64,000 nucleotides of DNA from Pyrrhoderma lamaoense. Taxonomy: Eukaryota; Basidiomycota; Agaricomycetes; Hymenochaetales; Hymenochaetaceae. The position numbers and the translations under genes were made by a program. Shown here in pieces: positions 21,514 to 33,109 of this stretch (positions within the stretch are counted from its first letter, which is position 1; each line of letters begins with the position of its first letter). The notes below the pieces were generated by a model that worked only from the letters and a program-made list of their open reading frames with translations, did not search any database and had not been told where the DNA came from. The stretch lies in assembly GCA_002794735.1 (NCBI GenBank), contig NBAZ01000007.1, positions 186,001-250,000 on the forward strand, in the 5' to 3' direction.

Positions 21514-22931
21514 ATGAACATGAACAACGGCCCGTCTACATCTCAACAGTCTCACCATCTATCCACCGTCTTCAGCACAGCAATACTCATTTGCAAATAC
21601 CTCGCCCTCTCCGAATGATTCTTACTATTCTGCGCAGATGGATGATGACGTCCTGCTGAATGAGAACATGATGATGCACACGGCTTTGCAATCACGTTCA
21701 CTACACAGCCCAGCTGGGTCCTGTCACTCATTAGTCGACTTCGGTGCTCCTGAAAGTCGCTCACCTCACTGAGCCCCCACCTTAGTCAATCCCCTCCAGA
21801 ATATAGGATTTATGCAATGAACCAGAGTCTCAAAATTTGTGTTGCCCTTCAATAGTGCATTACCATGTGTGGTATCTTCTGCCACTTCTCCGCAGAGCAC
21901 GGTTAGCTCTGAAACTCAGCAGATCCGAATATGCCTCATCTCGTGTAGTTAATACGAAAAGGTTGGAATCAATCGCAACAAAAATCCGTGTAGTGTTTGT
22001 TCATCTTCAAAACGGAAGGTGTGTATACCCTTTCCTACTATATTCCTTCTTATCATTAACGCTTTACACAGTGTAAACTAATCTCCGAAATTTATGCGAG
22101 CGTTGTGATAAGAATGGATGAATCACTGCCCTTCTCCTGAGACTAGATCAAAATCACTTCAAGGTCGCTCTCGCAGCACGAGGAGTACGAGAAGTTTGTC
22201 TGATCCAGTGTCGAATTTGGACTATAATATCAATGAAAACCCCCAGCAACCTCCTTACTTGGTACACGGTGACGCTTTACGAGGCAGATGTATACAAATG
22301 ACCAAATACCACATTTACACCCCAATCAGGACTAGCTAGCAACTTAAATGGAGATGTTATCTATACGAACGGGAGACCTGCAGAAGCATACCATGCTGCC
22401 ACTAAGTATGCTATACCACAACCCCCTTTAATTAATATAGAGTATGTTATTCTGCAGTCTGTCAGTCTGAAAGGTACTAATCTCCGTCTTTCCAGTCCTA
22501 CAAGCCTATCCTGTCCGACATGTCAAACACCTTTCGATTGGGATACTATTATCCATGCGCTGAGTTCGCTGGACGGACAGCAACTAGCGTCTCTTTTTTC
22601 TCAACTCCGTGTACAAGGCCCATATGACCATACTATATCTACTAATCATAATACTGCTCCTACGATAACTACTAAACGGTATACACGATCGATGTCGTTT
22701 GCATTAAGTAGTTCGGTCTTTCCTCTATTTAAAAGCGGTTGGCTTCCTCAGAATTTGTACGGACACTTCATAATTTCTACTTTAGATGCATTCATTTTCC
22801 TCTTGGTTTTGGCCAATCTCTTATATTTTTCCTTATTCTCATGGACTTTATTCTTATATAATTTCTTGGACTGTAAAATTACTCCCAACTTAACTCAATA
22901 CGCTGGCGCGATTCATTTATATGTTATGTAA
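21514..22931 (+). CDS. Putative Zn2Cys6 (GAL4-type) transcription factor, model uncertain
   Basis: The leader runs into MNMNNGPSTSQQSHH, then a Ser/Gln/Tyr-rich region ('QQYSFANTSPSPNDSYYSAQ') typical of regulator N-termini. Around 21990-22130 two exons combine into a six-cysteine cluster, C-x2-C-x6-C-x7-C-x2-C-x7-C, starting 'NPCSVCSSSKRK' before the intron and 'CKLISE..' after it. An Arg/Ser-rich basic stretch follows. Reading the cluster needs one extra A near 22088-22090 and one extra base near 22116-22117. A slip in the other direction is needed near 21555-21562. A later exon carries 'SLSCPTCQTPFDWDTIIHAL', with a CxxC pair. The end at 22931 is the end of the last open frame, and its hydrophobic tail may be 3' UTR. 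Function is inferred from the cysteine spacing only; the target genes are unknown. Confidence 0.5.
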
Positions 22932-23358
22932 TAGTATAATAATCGCTCGTCTTGTTTGAAACATGCTGTGTATCTCTTAGAAAGCTTCATTTTCCTCATC
23001 TCTCGTGTATCCTCGGACACTTCAATAGTTGCTGTATATAACTAATTTGGTACCAGTTCTCCTGGATACCCTCTGACTGATCTAATCGAATTAAATCCAA
23101 CGTAATAGTTGTCTGATCCAATCTGAACTCGAATGTTTCATGTGATGCGGGGATGCAACCACGATCGCAAGCGACAAGGGTTTGGATATCTCGGTGGACT
23201 TAAGTTGAGCTGAACGTGGGGAACCCCGACCCCTTAATGCCGTAAAAGCTATGCGAATCAAGCTAAATGCTTACTTCTTTATCAAGAAAAGCAAGGAGGC
23301 AAGATAACGAAGTCGGATATCGACATAAACATATGCACTAAATAGTAATACAAATGCT
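22932..23358. other. Gap between the Zn2Cys6 gene and the IPMK gene
   Basis: This 427-bp region lies between two convergent 3' ends. It is AT-rich and no feature was recognised. Confidence 0.4.
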
Positions 23359-24655
23359 TTACACAGAACCATCGGAAACTGTGTTAAGCTCCGCAATACG
23401 GCCCTCTAATAAGCGGATCGTCGTCTCAATGCCTTTGAGAATACCTAAGTCCGGCCCTTGGCCAGGTGTTAGCTTTGTATGTGCAAAATCAATTAGTTTC
23501 ACTGAGTATGCATGAGGACCATCATCATCATCATCTCCGTCTTCTTCCTCTTCTTCTCCATTGTCTTCTCCCCCGTCGCTGTTATTGTTATCTTCCCCTG
23601 TTTCATTTTGTCCCTTACTCGTGTTCATATCCTCTTTGGTGGTATTAGACTCCGCCTTGATTGCAGATCGGACAGCTTCCCAATCAGCTTCGTAAACAAT
23701 GAGAAGACTTCCGCCAACCATTCTCAATTCTATCGCAGCGAGAGCGGTATAGATGGATTTCACGTCGTGGAGAATCCCACGTAGAACATACAACAGGAGT
23801 TCGCGCGGGAGACCTTGTCCGGAAGGTGTAGTTTTATTGCAAGTGGGGAAGAAGCGGCGGATACCCTCCGGTAGGTCGGACACCCCTATGGATTTGCCAT
23901 AAGATTTAGGTGTGTTAACTTCGGACTTCTTCGTATAATCGTAGACCTGTAAGGATCGGGAGAAAGGTCCCGTAAAATCAGTAACGAATAGCAAGCGGTC
24001 GTATCCAGAAAGGATAGGAAGGGGCGCATACTTGGAAACCAGTCAGCCTCACACCTGTTTCAAAAGATGTCGTATTTCGTGCAGTTTTAATCATACGCTC
24101 TTTTTTCTCTTCGCTTGCTTCGTCATCATACAAGATCGTGCCTAGCTTGATATCGATGATATTTGGTTTGAGAAACGAGCTGCTACATTCTCTAAGACGA
24201 TACTATGTATAGTATTTGAAAATGTTATGATAAGTTGACAATAAAAGACACCATAAGTGGGGATACTCATCTTTCGCCGCTCCTTCAGGAGGAGGATTTA
24301 GAGAGGCAGAGCCAGACGCTATGTTACTGATATCTACTTCAGTAGACGCTGTACCTTCTAATCGAAGAGTTCCCAAGAACTTCGGAGTTAGGGAAGCAAG
24401 GATCTTGAGGGGATGAGGATTTGCTGAAGAGTCATCCTCTACAGTTTGATATTGAGCAAGGAGTTCATAGAAAGCGCGTTCAGAAGGTAAGGCCGGCTTG
24501 ACAATGAGTGAACCATCTTCATTAGAAAGAACACCTGCATGTCCCCCAACTTGAGATTCAAGTGCGTGAAATGAGTTTTTTGCGGCCTCTGCAGGTAGAT
24601 CTGGGGTATCTGAAGCCGTTGATAGAGAACGGGATAAAGATGGTGCAGTCAACAT
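23359..24655 (-). CDS. Inositol polyphosphate multikinase (Ipk2/Arg82 family)
   Basis: Kinase that converts inositol trisphosphate to higher inositol phosphates, acting in the nucleus and cytoplasm and feeding inositol pyrophosphate signalling. The start was placed at 24653-24655 (MLTAPSLSRSLSTASD). The first exon contains 'HAGVLSNEDGSLIVKPALPS', the glycine/lysine entry of the IPK fold. The next exon gives the family hallmark 'KPNIIDIKLGTILYDDE' (PxxxDxKxG). The last exon has 'VTDFTGPFSRSLQVYDY' and ends with 'VKLIDFAHT', then 'GPDLGILKGIETTIRLLEG', the metal-binding DFAHT/SLL-type end. A highly acidic insert with a run of Glu and Asp separates the two halves of the domain (about 23515-23640). 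Two single-base slips, at the AAA 24173-24175 and the GGGG 24021-24024 (plus-strand letters), need one extra base each. Confidence 0.85.
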
Positions 24656-24809
24656 GATAATAGAACGTCTATTTCGTATGATGTATGCGTACCGCGGTGC
24701 CGTGTACATTACGCGCGTAAGATCGGCAAATTAGTCTCTTGGACATGAAGCGTCTGGTGTTCAATCCAACTACTGCTCTCTTCTTGTTTACCAACATCAT
24801 CCTGGAATT
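24656..24809. promoter_or_regulatory. Short bidirectional promoter of the IPMK and OPA3-like genes
   Basis: Only 154 bp separate the two divergent start codons. Both core promoters and 5' leaders must fit here. No TATA box is obvious. Confidence 0.45.
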
Positions 24810-25619
24810 ATGGCCACAGCGAAACTCGCGACACTCGTGATTCGAGTGAGTGTGTTCTCTGTTTATTAAAAGGCCATATTGTTCCAAAAGAAACCAATCT
24901 AAGATACAATATACGCTGGCAGACAATAGCAAAGCCGATCTCGAATACCATCAAGCAACAAGCAAAGGAGTTGAGTTTCTATTCCGCTTTTGGTTTCTTC
25001 AATCAATAACTTCTTTAACGGCACTATTCTTAAACAGGCATGAGACTTTCCGTCGATGGTGTGTCCAACTAGCTCAAAGAAAGCACCGAGCGGAAGTAAA
25101 TCTTCGAACAAACTTGCTTGGAGAACCCGCAAAGAATATTCGACCCTTGTCTGAGGCAAGGTACGTTTCGATTTCCTCTCTCATTGCTATCTTCAAGTCA
25201 CACAATTGATATCTTTCTTCAAAGGGCTATAGACAGCGGTGCCAATGCTATAGCAGAGGGGTTTCTGTTCACAGTCGCAGCAGCTTTGATAATTGGAGAA
25301 AGTTGGCGTAGTTCACGAAGTCAATCTAAACGAAGAGATCTCGTAGATGACCAAATCGAAGATCTTTCAAATAGGATAAATGAACTGACAAAAACTGTAG
25401 AAGAGATGCAATCACAGTTTAACGAACAATGGCAAGCTGAAAGAGAAAGGTACACGTCTAACTCTAAGTACTGTATGAATTAAACCTTATTCTAAATATG
25501 TTTCTGCACCAAATTCCAGGAATGATGAACTTAATAAAGTATTAGGACGGATAGTTGATGTTGGCCTTCGAGGGGGTGGGCTGAACTTGAGGATACTCCA
25601 CTCCGCCTTCCGAGAGTGA
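24810..25619 (+). CDS. OPA3-family mitochondrial protein
   Basis: Small protein of the optic-atrophy-3 family, associated with mitochondrial membranes in other eukaryotes. The exons splice to MATAKLATLVIRTIAKPIS (first intron starts at 24846), then 'HETFRRWCVQLAQRKHRAEV' and 'LSEARAIDSGANAIAEGFLF', then 'VAAALIIGESWRS', the hydrophobic family signature. A C-terminal coiled coil follows, starting 'DDQIEDLSNRINELTKT'. Four introns were read, all GT..AG. The frame as given stops at 25617-25619. One added G in the GGG at 25578-25580 would instead carry an acidic tail to a stop at 25664-25666, which reads more naturally. Both ends are possible. It is divergent to the IPMK gene and convergent to the GH31 gene. 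Confidence 0.8.
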
Positions 25620-25939
25620 AATCTATCACAGATAGCGCTGAACCCTCTTCAGAAAATCAACAATAGGTCACAAAATATTGATCCATTTCTTAGGCACGTC
25701 ACAAAATAATATGGCATATAAATCTCTCGTAATTGTCTCATTTTGCATGTCATACGCCATCATACTTTAGATCTATGATTTACCAGTCTCATCGAATTTT
25801 TACAGATTTTCAAACAAATTACTTATCAAAAGTTAATACATGTACGCTACTACATTTTCATGCAAACTTATTTTATATCAAGATTGTCAAGGTTATGCAG
25901 CATTCAAATGTCATTGAAAGCATGCTTTTTTATATAAAA
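25620..25939. other. Gap between convergent OPA3-like and GH31 genes
   Basis: This 320-bp, very AT-rich stretch contains both 3' ends. The first 47 bp may be coding if the OPA3-like frame is repaired. Nothing else was seen. Confidence 0.4.
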
Positions 25940-28900
25940 TTATGCAAAAGAGATTTCAAATGACGTATCAAAATCAAACCCTAATAAAACTGTTAGTATC
26001 TTTGATTCTGCATTATAACTAACTTGTTCTTCATCAACATCATTCCCATCAATTTGAACCTGGTTAGGTTTGCTTGACACATCCAAGAAGACTGATCTCC
26101 TAACTTTGACACCCAATGGCATACCAAAATTCCCATTTATGATTAGTTTTTGATCGGAGAATTGCATCTCCACCTCGGTTGAAGCAGCCGGTTTGATAGA
26201 GATCCCATCATCGAAATATAAGGATCCTTTGGCTGTTCCATTCGAGTTGGGTGCAACTAGGATCTCAAAGTCAACGTTACGGAGTGCCTTTGTTGTCATT
26301 GTTCCCATTTCCCTCAGCGGGATTATAGAGCCACCACGGATATGCAAAGGAATTTCCGTCAAGTTGGCGTTGAGAGTCATATTAGATCCTTGTATACCTA
26401 TTGCTCGTAAAGTCTGGAAATCATAGAAAATTTCATTCGGGAAATAAGCTTCGACACTTGTTTTGTTTTCCTCGGTGATTGGTGATACCAATATTGAATC
26501 TCCAAAAAAGAATTGCAGGTCAAGGTCAAACGTATTAGAGTCCGTAGGATATTTGAACCATAGAGGATTTAATATAGGTGTTCCGTCCAGATGAGCACGA
26601 TGAAACGCGGTATATATATAGTCAATAAGACGGTACCGGATATCCAATGCATTCTTTGCTGCTTGAGTGACAGTGGGCCATAGATAGAATTCCTGATCAA
26701 GCGAGCCGAGATTGTTGTGCTATTAAAAGAGATTAGGGAGTAAATGAACAACGAACGGCTACAAGACGCACATTACGCATAAAAGGATAAAATGCACCCA
26801 GCATTGCCCATCTCGCACAGAGAGATTCAGTAGTATTACCTTCTGTGATTGAGTCAGTAAAGCGTTTATGTCCGTCATAATGAAAGTTGGAAAGATTATT
26901 TACCAAATCCACAGATATCACTGCCTACCATCGGAACCTGATATATTGTAGCCATTCCTAACATTCCCGCGATAGAGAAACGATAATGTTCCCATAAACT
27001 GATATTATCGCCAAGCCATTTCCCTACATGATTGCCTGCCCCTGCAAAAGTAGACCTGGTGATAACTAGAGGGCGCAGACCGGGGCGACGCGCAAGCAAG
27101 GCATTCCGGGTGGCCATTGACATCATTGTTCCAAAGAGATTATCTTTAAAACCGTTAATGAGGTGCCATATTTATGATACCTAGTGAATGACATACGGGT
27201 ATCGTACAAAATTAGACCATTAGAATGAACAACATCCACCTAAAGGAGGGCGTTTAAATTCCTTATTTCGACAAGACCTTTTGTAACTTACGTATGCCGT
27301 TCTTTCCGACAATTCGGGGAAAGCGTTATTTATTCCGTACGGAGGGTTGAAGAGATCATCTCCAGCATGCTGCCTCTTCAGCAGCTCCAAGTAAGTATTT
27401 GATTGGGCATGTCTCTTATTGAAGTCAGTTTCTGACATATATCTTTGCTGCAGTGAGGTCGAGTTAGAAAAGACGGACTCTCCAAAAATTGGCGCATTAG
27501 GGTCCGGAGGAGGTGTTGTACGATTTGGTGGTAACCCCTGCTCTCGAGCAGACCCAAAAGGGTCTGTACAGGGATACTCACAGAACTATAGTACTCTGTC
27601 AGATGCGGAAGAAAAAGAGAAATATATAGACTTGCACTGGAAGGTTCATTCATGTCTATCCAGGCACCATCGATATCAATACCAGTCTCTGGGTTAAAGA
27701 ACAAGACAAATTCATTGCTCCAGAAGTCTTGGGTGTTGGGGTTGAACCAGTCTTATATAATAGTGAGGATCTCGTTGTCAGATATTATATATTAATAACA
27801 AACCTGGGAAAACGGCCACACCTGGGCAAATATGTAGATATTAGATCCTAATTTATCAACTAAATGAATGGAAAGCCATTCTTACCAGGCCATACTATTC
27901 CAAGATTCAGGCTACCATTGGGATTTTTCAAAAATACATCCTTTTCTATTCCCCGATCAAATGTTCCGTAATCCTGACCTGGCTGGTACGCCACAGCAGG
28001 ATCGGTCATAAGTACTAGGACCATCAGTCAGAAGTCTGTCACTCAAGATATGTAATACGAGAGCCGAACTATATTGCTGATCGTGTGCATGAAGATAGTT
28101 AACAATTTCCCTCATACGGTCCGTAGGGAAATACTGAGGATCGTTCGAAAAAATCCAACGTTTATTCATGTAATCGATGTCTGTCCACATAGTTTCTAGT
28201 GGAATTTCTGCTTTCGAATAGTTTGTAATAACGTCCGCGACGTTCACGAAGTCTTCATAAGAATGTATCAGTCGACTTAATTTTAGTTACAATCAAGTTT
28301 AAGTAGAAGCACTCGCCAGTATAACCATAACGGCATTGATGCAAACCGAAGGACCAATACGGTACTTCTGCAGGAGTTCCGACCACTTCGGAATACTGCT
28401 TTGCAGTGTCTACTGGGTCTTCCCCCCGGCAAGGAAGTAGAAGTCAAGTACACCACCAATTATATTGTATTCAAGGGTCGTTTCTCCCGAATTCTCAGTG
28501 TTGTTAATCTTGATATCCATTCCATTAGAATTAGCGAGAAGAACCGCGTGAGTACCGGTCTCTCGATGTTCAAAGTAGATAGGATGGTTTCCATATAGAT
28601 TCGTTCCAGTTGGAACTCCAGGCTAAAAAAAGTAAGATGGTGAAGAATAAGTTCCGAGATAAATTCAAATAATCCGATTTCTTTACAGAATCACGAGACC
28701 ACAATGTACGAGTTGTATTGAATACCGGGAGTCTGAATGGTTCTGTGTGCTCTCCAAGCCCATAGACGTTAGCATCTTCTGGTAGGCGAGTTTTTACACG
28801 GAGGTACTGAGGCTCAAATATTAACGGACGTGAAGTGGTGTCAAACAATACCTCCTGAGTCTGAGAACGAATAATAGTAAAAGAAAACGGGGAACTGGTG

Positions 28901-29315
28901 TAGTTAAAAAGAATCTGAGCGGTGTCCGTAGTGGCTCTTCCATCCGCTCCGGGTCGTGGAAGGACTGATTCAGGCACTTCATATCGTTGAGTCGAAGGAT
29001 CCGTAATCTTAACGTGGATACGAGTGTCTAAATGCAACGTTCAGAATCTACCTTTCCCCTTTAACATGGAGAAAACTTTCCTGTTTCGTAAGTAACATCA
29101 AGTCTAAGCTGGCTTATATCGTCACCAAAGACATTACAAGGGGTACCGGCCAAAATGAGATCCGCCTTTAGACCCGATCTTGACACACCGATGTTTGTAA
29201 CTTCATAGCCAGGGCATGCATCAAGAACCTCTGGATCAACATACGTCCCAAATTGGGCCCAAGCTGACAGGGTAAAAGACCCGACAAGTAGAGTCGAAAG
29301 CAAGTGATGCTTCAT
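25940..29315 (-). CDS. Secreted alpha-glucosidase, glycoside hydrolase family 31
   Basis: Exo-acting enzyme that releases glucose from maltose, malto-oligosaccharides and starch ends. The start at 29313-29315 gives a clear signal peptide ([20 protein letters not shown]). The N-terminal beta-domain ('[20 protein letters not shown]') precedes the barrel. Key blocks are '[15 protein letters not shown]', '[11 protein letters not shown]' with the nucleophile Asp, and '[18 protein letters not shown]' with the acid/base region, then 'GSDICGF'. The C-terminal beta-domains close with '[11 protein letters not shown]'. Many introns (about ten) were read. One (about 28008-28068) joins 'HAHDQQY' in frame to '[17 protein letters not shown]'. 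The C-run 28422-28427 is one base short; adding one restores 'DFYFLAG', then '[13 protein letters not shown]'. Several N-glycosylation sequons are visible. It is likely extracellular or wall-bound and shares a 641-bp divergent promoter with the dioxygenase. Confidence 0.9.
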
Positions 29316-29956
29316 TACCTACTAGAGAGGGGGGAGCTAGAGACTATGTGAATTCAGATCATATTTAAATCTTTCCAGAATTTGATTTTATTACATGACG
29401 TATAGAACAATCGGGCAGAGTGCGGAATCGGCGGCCCATGAATGTCTGCCCAGGTAGATAATAAGAAATCAAGAAGACACATATAATAGCATGGTTAGTG
29501 GGTCAGGTGCTGATGAACCGCGTCTTCCCTACCGCCCATGACACGTCGGGAGAATCCTTGTTGTTTACGGTAGCAAAGTCTTTTTATAATCATGTAGCAG
29601 AGTTTTGTGAGTTTTCTCGGTCGCTTCTACGACGGTAAAGGACAAAGGAGGTGGTCCAAACTTTGAACTGGCCTTCTCATGAGCTCTATAAAGGAGTAAG
29701 GTAGTCTCAGGACGATCAAGAGTCGGCAAGATGACGTTTATCGGCAGGCAAATTTCTTTGAATTTATTCTTGACGATCTCATGCTGCATCAGCATCTACA
29801 AGAGCAACGGCCAAGTGTTTTTTTGTGAGGTCGAGCGATGAGGTTTTGGACGAAGACCCGGGTTTGTCCTAGAACCGGTCGACTAGTAGCATATAAACAC
29901 CTGTCTGCTGACACCTATCAGTAACAATTTCATTACTATTGTCTTCACTTGATAAT
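29316..29956. promoter_or_regulatory. Divergent upstream region of the GH31 and GBBH-like genes
   Basis: This 641-bp region contains both promoters. A short minus-strand open frame at 29565-29795 has no recognisable domain and is probably chance. No carbon-catabolite motif was assigned with confidence. Confidence 0.4.
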
Positions 29957-31153
29957 ATGCCTGTTTCTTTTAGAAGTGCTTCTAAATCACTTATTCTCGA
30001 GCACATCCAGAAGCGTTTTCTGAGCTTTCATCGTGGATCTGGATCCCGTATTATAATTCCAGAACTACGCGCTGACTACCATTTCTCATGGCTACGTGAC
30101 TCTTGCCAGTGCTCGTCTTGCGTCCATCCTTCCACTCGCCAGAAATTGCATCGTTCTACTGATTTTATAGGTGTCGAGCCTGTTTCGATAGAAGCCTCTG
30201 ATGGTGGATTAAGTATAGAATGGGCTAACAAACATAAATCCTTTTATGATCATGAATTTCTCGCACGTTACGCATCCCCCTCCTCACGTTCTGCCTCCAA
30301 CCTCGATGTCAAACCCGAACCATGGACCTCCGAATACTTTAAAAACGTGCCTTCCGTTCCATATAGTGCTATTGAAGCCCCCGAGGTACTACTTGAAGTC
30401 TATAAGCAACTCATACGTTCGGGCCTTGTGTTTTTCCAAGGTGTCCCTACCGAGGAAACATCAGATAAAACATGCGAACTGCGTAGACTTGCAACCCGAT
30501 TAAGCCAGATCCGGAGTACGTTCTATGGAGAGACTTGGGACGTGCGCGCCATACATAACAGCAAGAATATCGCATATACAAACCTTAACCTTGGGTTACA
30601 CATGGACTTGCTTTACTTCAAGGAACCGCCTCGTTATCAGATACTACATTGCCTCCGTAATAGGGTACGCGGAGGACATTCTATCTTCGTCGATGCATTG
30701 AATGCTGCCAGCAAACTTGAAAAATCGACATTTGAAACCCTGGCCACGACTCCTGTACCTTTTCACTACATCAATGATGGGCACCATCTACATCACTCCC
30801 ATACGACAATTGTATGTAGCCCGGGTTCTGGTGACCAAGTACGAGATATTAAGAGCATCAACTATTCTCCGCCTTTCCAAGCGCCTCTTTTCACTGATAC
30901 TGCGGAAGAATTTTTCATTGCATTACGTGAATTCGAACGGCATTTGGAGGATCCTTCAAACTTGTATACACGGCTTCTAAAGGAGGGTGATGCTGTCATT
31001 TTTGACAACCGACGTGTACTACATGGCCGCACGGCATTTGAAAGTATGGACGCTAAAGAAGGCGAGACGGATCGCTGGCTGAAAGGTTGCTATTTAGAAG
31101 AAGATCCAGTGCTAGATAAATTGCGTGTGCTGAGAAAGACGCTCAATATCTAG
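29957..31153 (+). CDS. Gamma-butyrobetaine dioxygenase-like 2-oxoglutarate oxygenase
   Basis: Fe(II)/2-oxoglutarate oxygenase of the carnitine-synthesis type; the last step converts gamma-butyrobetaine to carnitine. The frame is a single exon of about 399 codons from the ATG at 29957. The N-terminal part has the zinc-binding segment with 'WLRDSCQCSSCVHPSTRQK', shared by gamma-butyrobetaine and trimethyllysine oxygenases. The jelly-roll core shows the iron facial triad as HMD in 'NLGLHMDLLYFKEPPRYQIL' and a distal His in 'VIFDNRRVLHGRTAF'. The terminal Arg for 2-oxoglutarate lies in that region. Being intronless is unusual beside its intron-rich neighbours. Trimethyllysine dioxygenase is the main alternative. 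Confidence 0.75.
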   Translation: MPVSFRSASKSLILEHIQKRFLSFHRGSGSRIIIPELRADYHFSWLRDSCQCSSCVHPSTRQKLHRSTDFIGVEPVSIEASDGGLSIEWANKHKSFYDHEFLARYASPSSRSASNLDVKPEPWTSEYFKNVPSVPYSAIEAPEVLLEVYKQLIRSGLVFFQGVPTEETSDKTCELRRLATRLSQIRSTFYGETWDVRAIHNSKNIAYTNLNLGLHMDLLYFKEPPRYQILHCLRNRVRGGHSIFVDALNAASKLEKSTFETLATTPVPFHYINDGHHLHHSHTTIVCSPGSGDQVRDIKSINYSPPFQAPLFTDTAEEFFIALREFERHLEDPSNLYTRLLKEGDAVIFDNRRVLHGRTAFESMDAKEGETDRWLKGCYLEEDPVLDKLRVLRKTLNI

Positions 31154-31426
31154 TAAATTCTGGTGAGTTACATCTCAGATACAGATCGTCTTCAGACCGC
31201 TGATTTCTAACGAAGAAGGCTGAAGTAGTTGAAATTATTGTCTTAGATACGACGTATAAGTATATCCCTCTGACATACGCCAACTTCAGTCTACGAGTGA
31301 GACACACTTGCTTATAATGCGTATAATGAATAATGTATCCGACGGGAGATTGAGAGGTAAACGAAGTATACAGGGATAAAATCTATAAAAACAGGGCTGA
31401 TTTCTAGAAGAGATACTATACTAGAT

Positions 31427-33109
31427 CTAGTTCAGCATTCTCAGCTTCCTCTTCAACACCTCCTTCCCATCCTTCCCAATCATCGTCGGGGAAAGGGGGA
31501 GTTCTTCATCTTCTCCTTCACTGTCATAGATAACAGCAAGAAGCTCTTGATGGGTCTCAACCACTCTTGCATATGGATACATATCACTAGTTTCCAATGC
31601 TTCCAGAACCAAGCTTTGAACGTTAGTCTCTTGCAGCATCTGTTCGTGCTGGCTTAGGATATTCATACAGTACATAATAGCTACCTCTGCAAGCTGTTGA
31701 ATTCCATCCGGAACATTATTTGACCGGCTTCTCATGAAGTTTGATAGACTTTCAGGACTGAAGCCTTCGCACACACCAATGCTGAACACTTGAAGATTTG
31801 GAAGTAAACATGTATCTCCCGTTACTGTGAGCGATTGGAGCAACTCATCGGAGAGCACCATATGATTCATCGTTAGGTGTTCAAGTACGGGTAACTGTCT
31901 AAAACAATCAATCAGTCTAGCATCAACAGATGCAAAATCACCTAATGAAATGCGTGTAATCGGGGCTTTGGAAGCTTGCAGGAAATCAAACAATACGCTC
32001 CACGTCCCTTCTGATGTTGGCGTACCTCGTAATCCGAGCTTGCTGAGGTTCGGTGCTGAAATGTTACTGAGAAGTTGTTGTGATTCCGCAGGGAAAATCC
32101 AAGATATGAAAAGTAAATCTAGGTTGGGAAGAACGATACGTTCATTTGGGCTTATCCAATCTTGGCGGTCTTTCTTCGTAATGTCTATAACACAAGTTTT
32201 CAAGTTTGGTAAGTTTTTCATAAGCTCGAAGGCAGTCTCTTGACAAGGATCGCCTCCCCGGTGGAGATCTATAAGCTCAAGATGAACAAGCTGTGTTTGA
32301 AGCATAAGAGAGTCAAAATTCGCTGCACAACCACATATTGCAACTTTTTTGAGTGTATCTCTTTGTGGGCCTACATCAAGTTTGATCGATAATGACTCTA
32401 CCTCATCATCTTCCATACCGTTTAACATCATTGTGTCTTTGAGCATTCCGCAGTAGAATATTTGCTCGGCATTAAGCATTTTGTCCACCCCAACCCTCTC
32501 CATAAGATATTCAGGGAACACCCCTCGGAAACGAGTGATTTGAGAAGCACGACGACTAAAGTTTTCCACCATATCTTCCAGCATCTCATTCAAGTGCTTG
32601 CTCTCTTCTTCTCCCGGATATACCTGCACGTCTTGGGCGAAGAGGCAGACATCAAGATTAAGTGGGGCGGTACCAGATCGTTCAAGATAGAGTTGAAACA
32701 GTTTATGAACATTTTTACTACTCTCTTGCCACCCAGGTACTGCTATGTGTGCCCAAAGGATTGGCATGTCTAACGCCAGATTGCGCCAAGAACGACATAC
32801 TTGTGTGAGAAGTAACGGAGCCGACTTTGTGCTAAAATTCGGCTTCTTCGGTAAACAATATTGGAATATTTCCCGAATAAGCTCTGGTGGTAATACTGCG
32901 AACGGTGATTCGCCTTTTACTTCATCGTTTAGCATCTGGCCAGAGTGAGGTGTAGAAAGCTTAATTGAGCTATTTTTTTCTTCTTTGGAGGGGAAAAAAG
33001 AGTACGCAATACTTGACGGGTGGTCATAAATGCTCACATGCTTTCGTTTGCCTTTACTCTGCTCTTGCAAAGACAATATTGTTACGAGTGAAGAAGAATG
33101 AAAATGCAA
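31427..33109 (-). CDS. F-box protein with leucine-rich C-terminal region (copy 1)
   Basis: Single-exon frame of 560 residues. An F-box lies near residues 71-120: 'FAVLPPELIREIFQYCLPKK', then 'LLLTQVCRSWRNLAL' and 'MPILWAHIAVP'. The rest has LRR-like segments such as 'LPNLKTCVIDI', 'APNLSKLGLRG' and 'LPVLEHLTMNHM'. Proteins of this kind are substrate receptors of SCF ubiquitin ligases, and mushrooms carry large expanded families. The start at 33107-33109 is the first ATG; an internal ATG just before 'LNDEVKGESPFAVLPP' is an alternative. The C-terminus is acidic, then basic. It lies in tandem with the next F-box gene on the same strand and shares a KGKRK motif near the N-terminus. The substrate is unknown. 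Confidence 0.8.
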   Translation of the reverse strand: MHFHSSSLVTILSLQEQSKGKRKHVSIYDHPSSIAYSFFPSKEEKNSSIKLSTPHSGQMLNDEVKGESPFAVLPPELIREIFQYCLPKKPNFSTKSAPLLLTQVCRSWRNLALDMPILWAHIAVPGWQESSKNVHKLFQLYLERSGTAPLNLDVCLFAQDVQVYPGEEESKHLNEMLEDMVENFSRRASQITRFRGVFPEYLMERVGVDKMLNAEQIFYCGMLKDTMMLNGMEDDEVESLSIKLDVGPQRDTLKKVAICGCAANFDSLMLQTQLVHLELIDLHRGGDPCQETAFELMKNLPNLKTCVIDITKKDRQDWISPNERIVLPNLDLLFISWIFPAESQQLLSNISAPNLSKLGLRGTPTSEGTWSVLFDFLQASKAPITRISLGDFASVDARLIDCFRQLPVLEHLTMNHMVLSDELLQSLTVTGDTCLLPNLQVFSIGVCEGFSPESLSNFMRSRSNNVPDGIQQLAEVAIMYCMNILSQHEQMLQETNVQSLVLEALETSDMYPYARVVETHQELLAVIYDSEGEDEELPLSPTMIGKDGKEVLKRKLRMLN

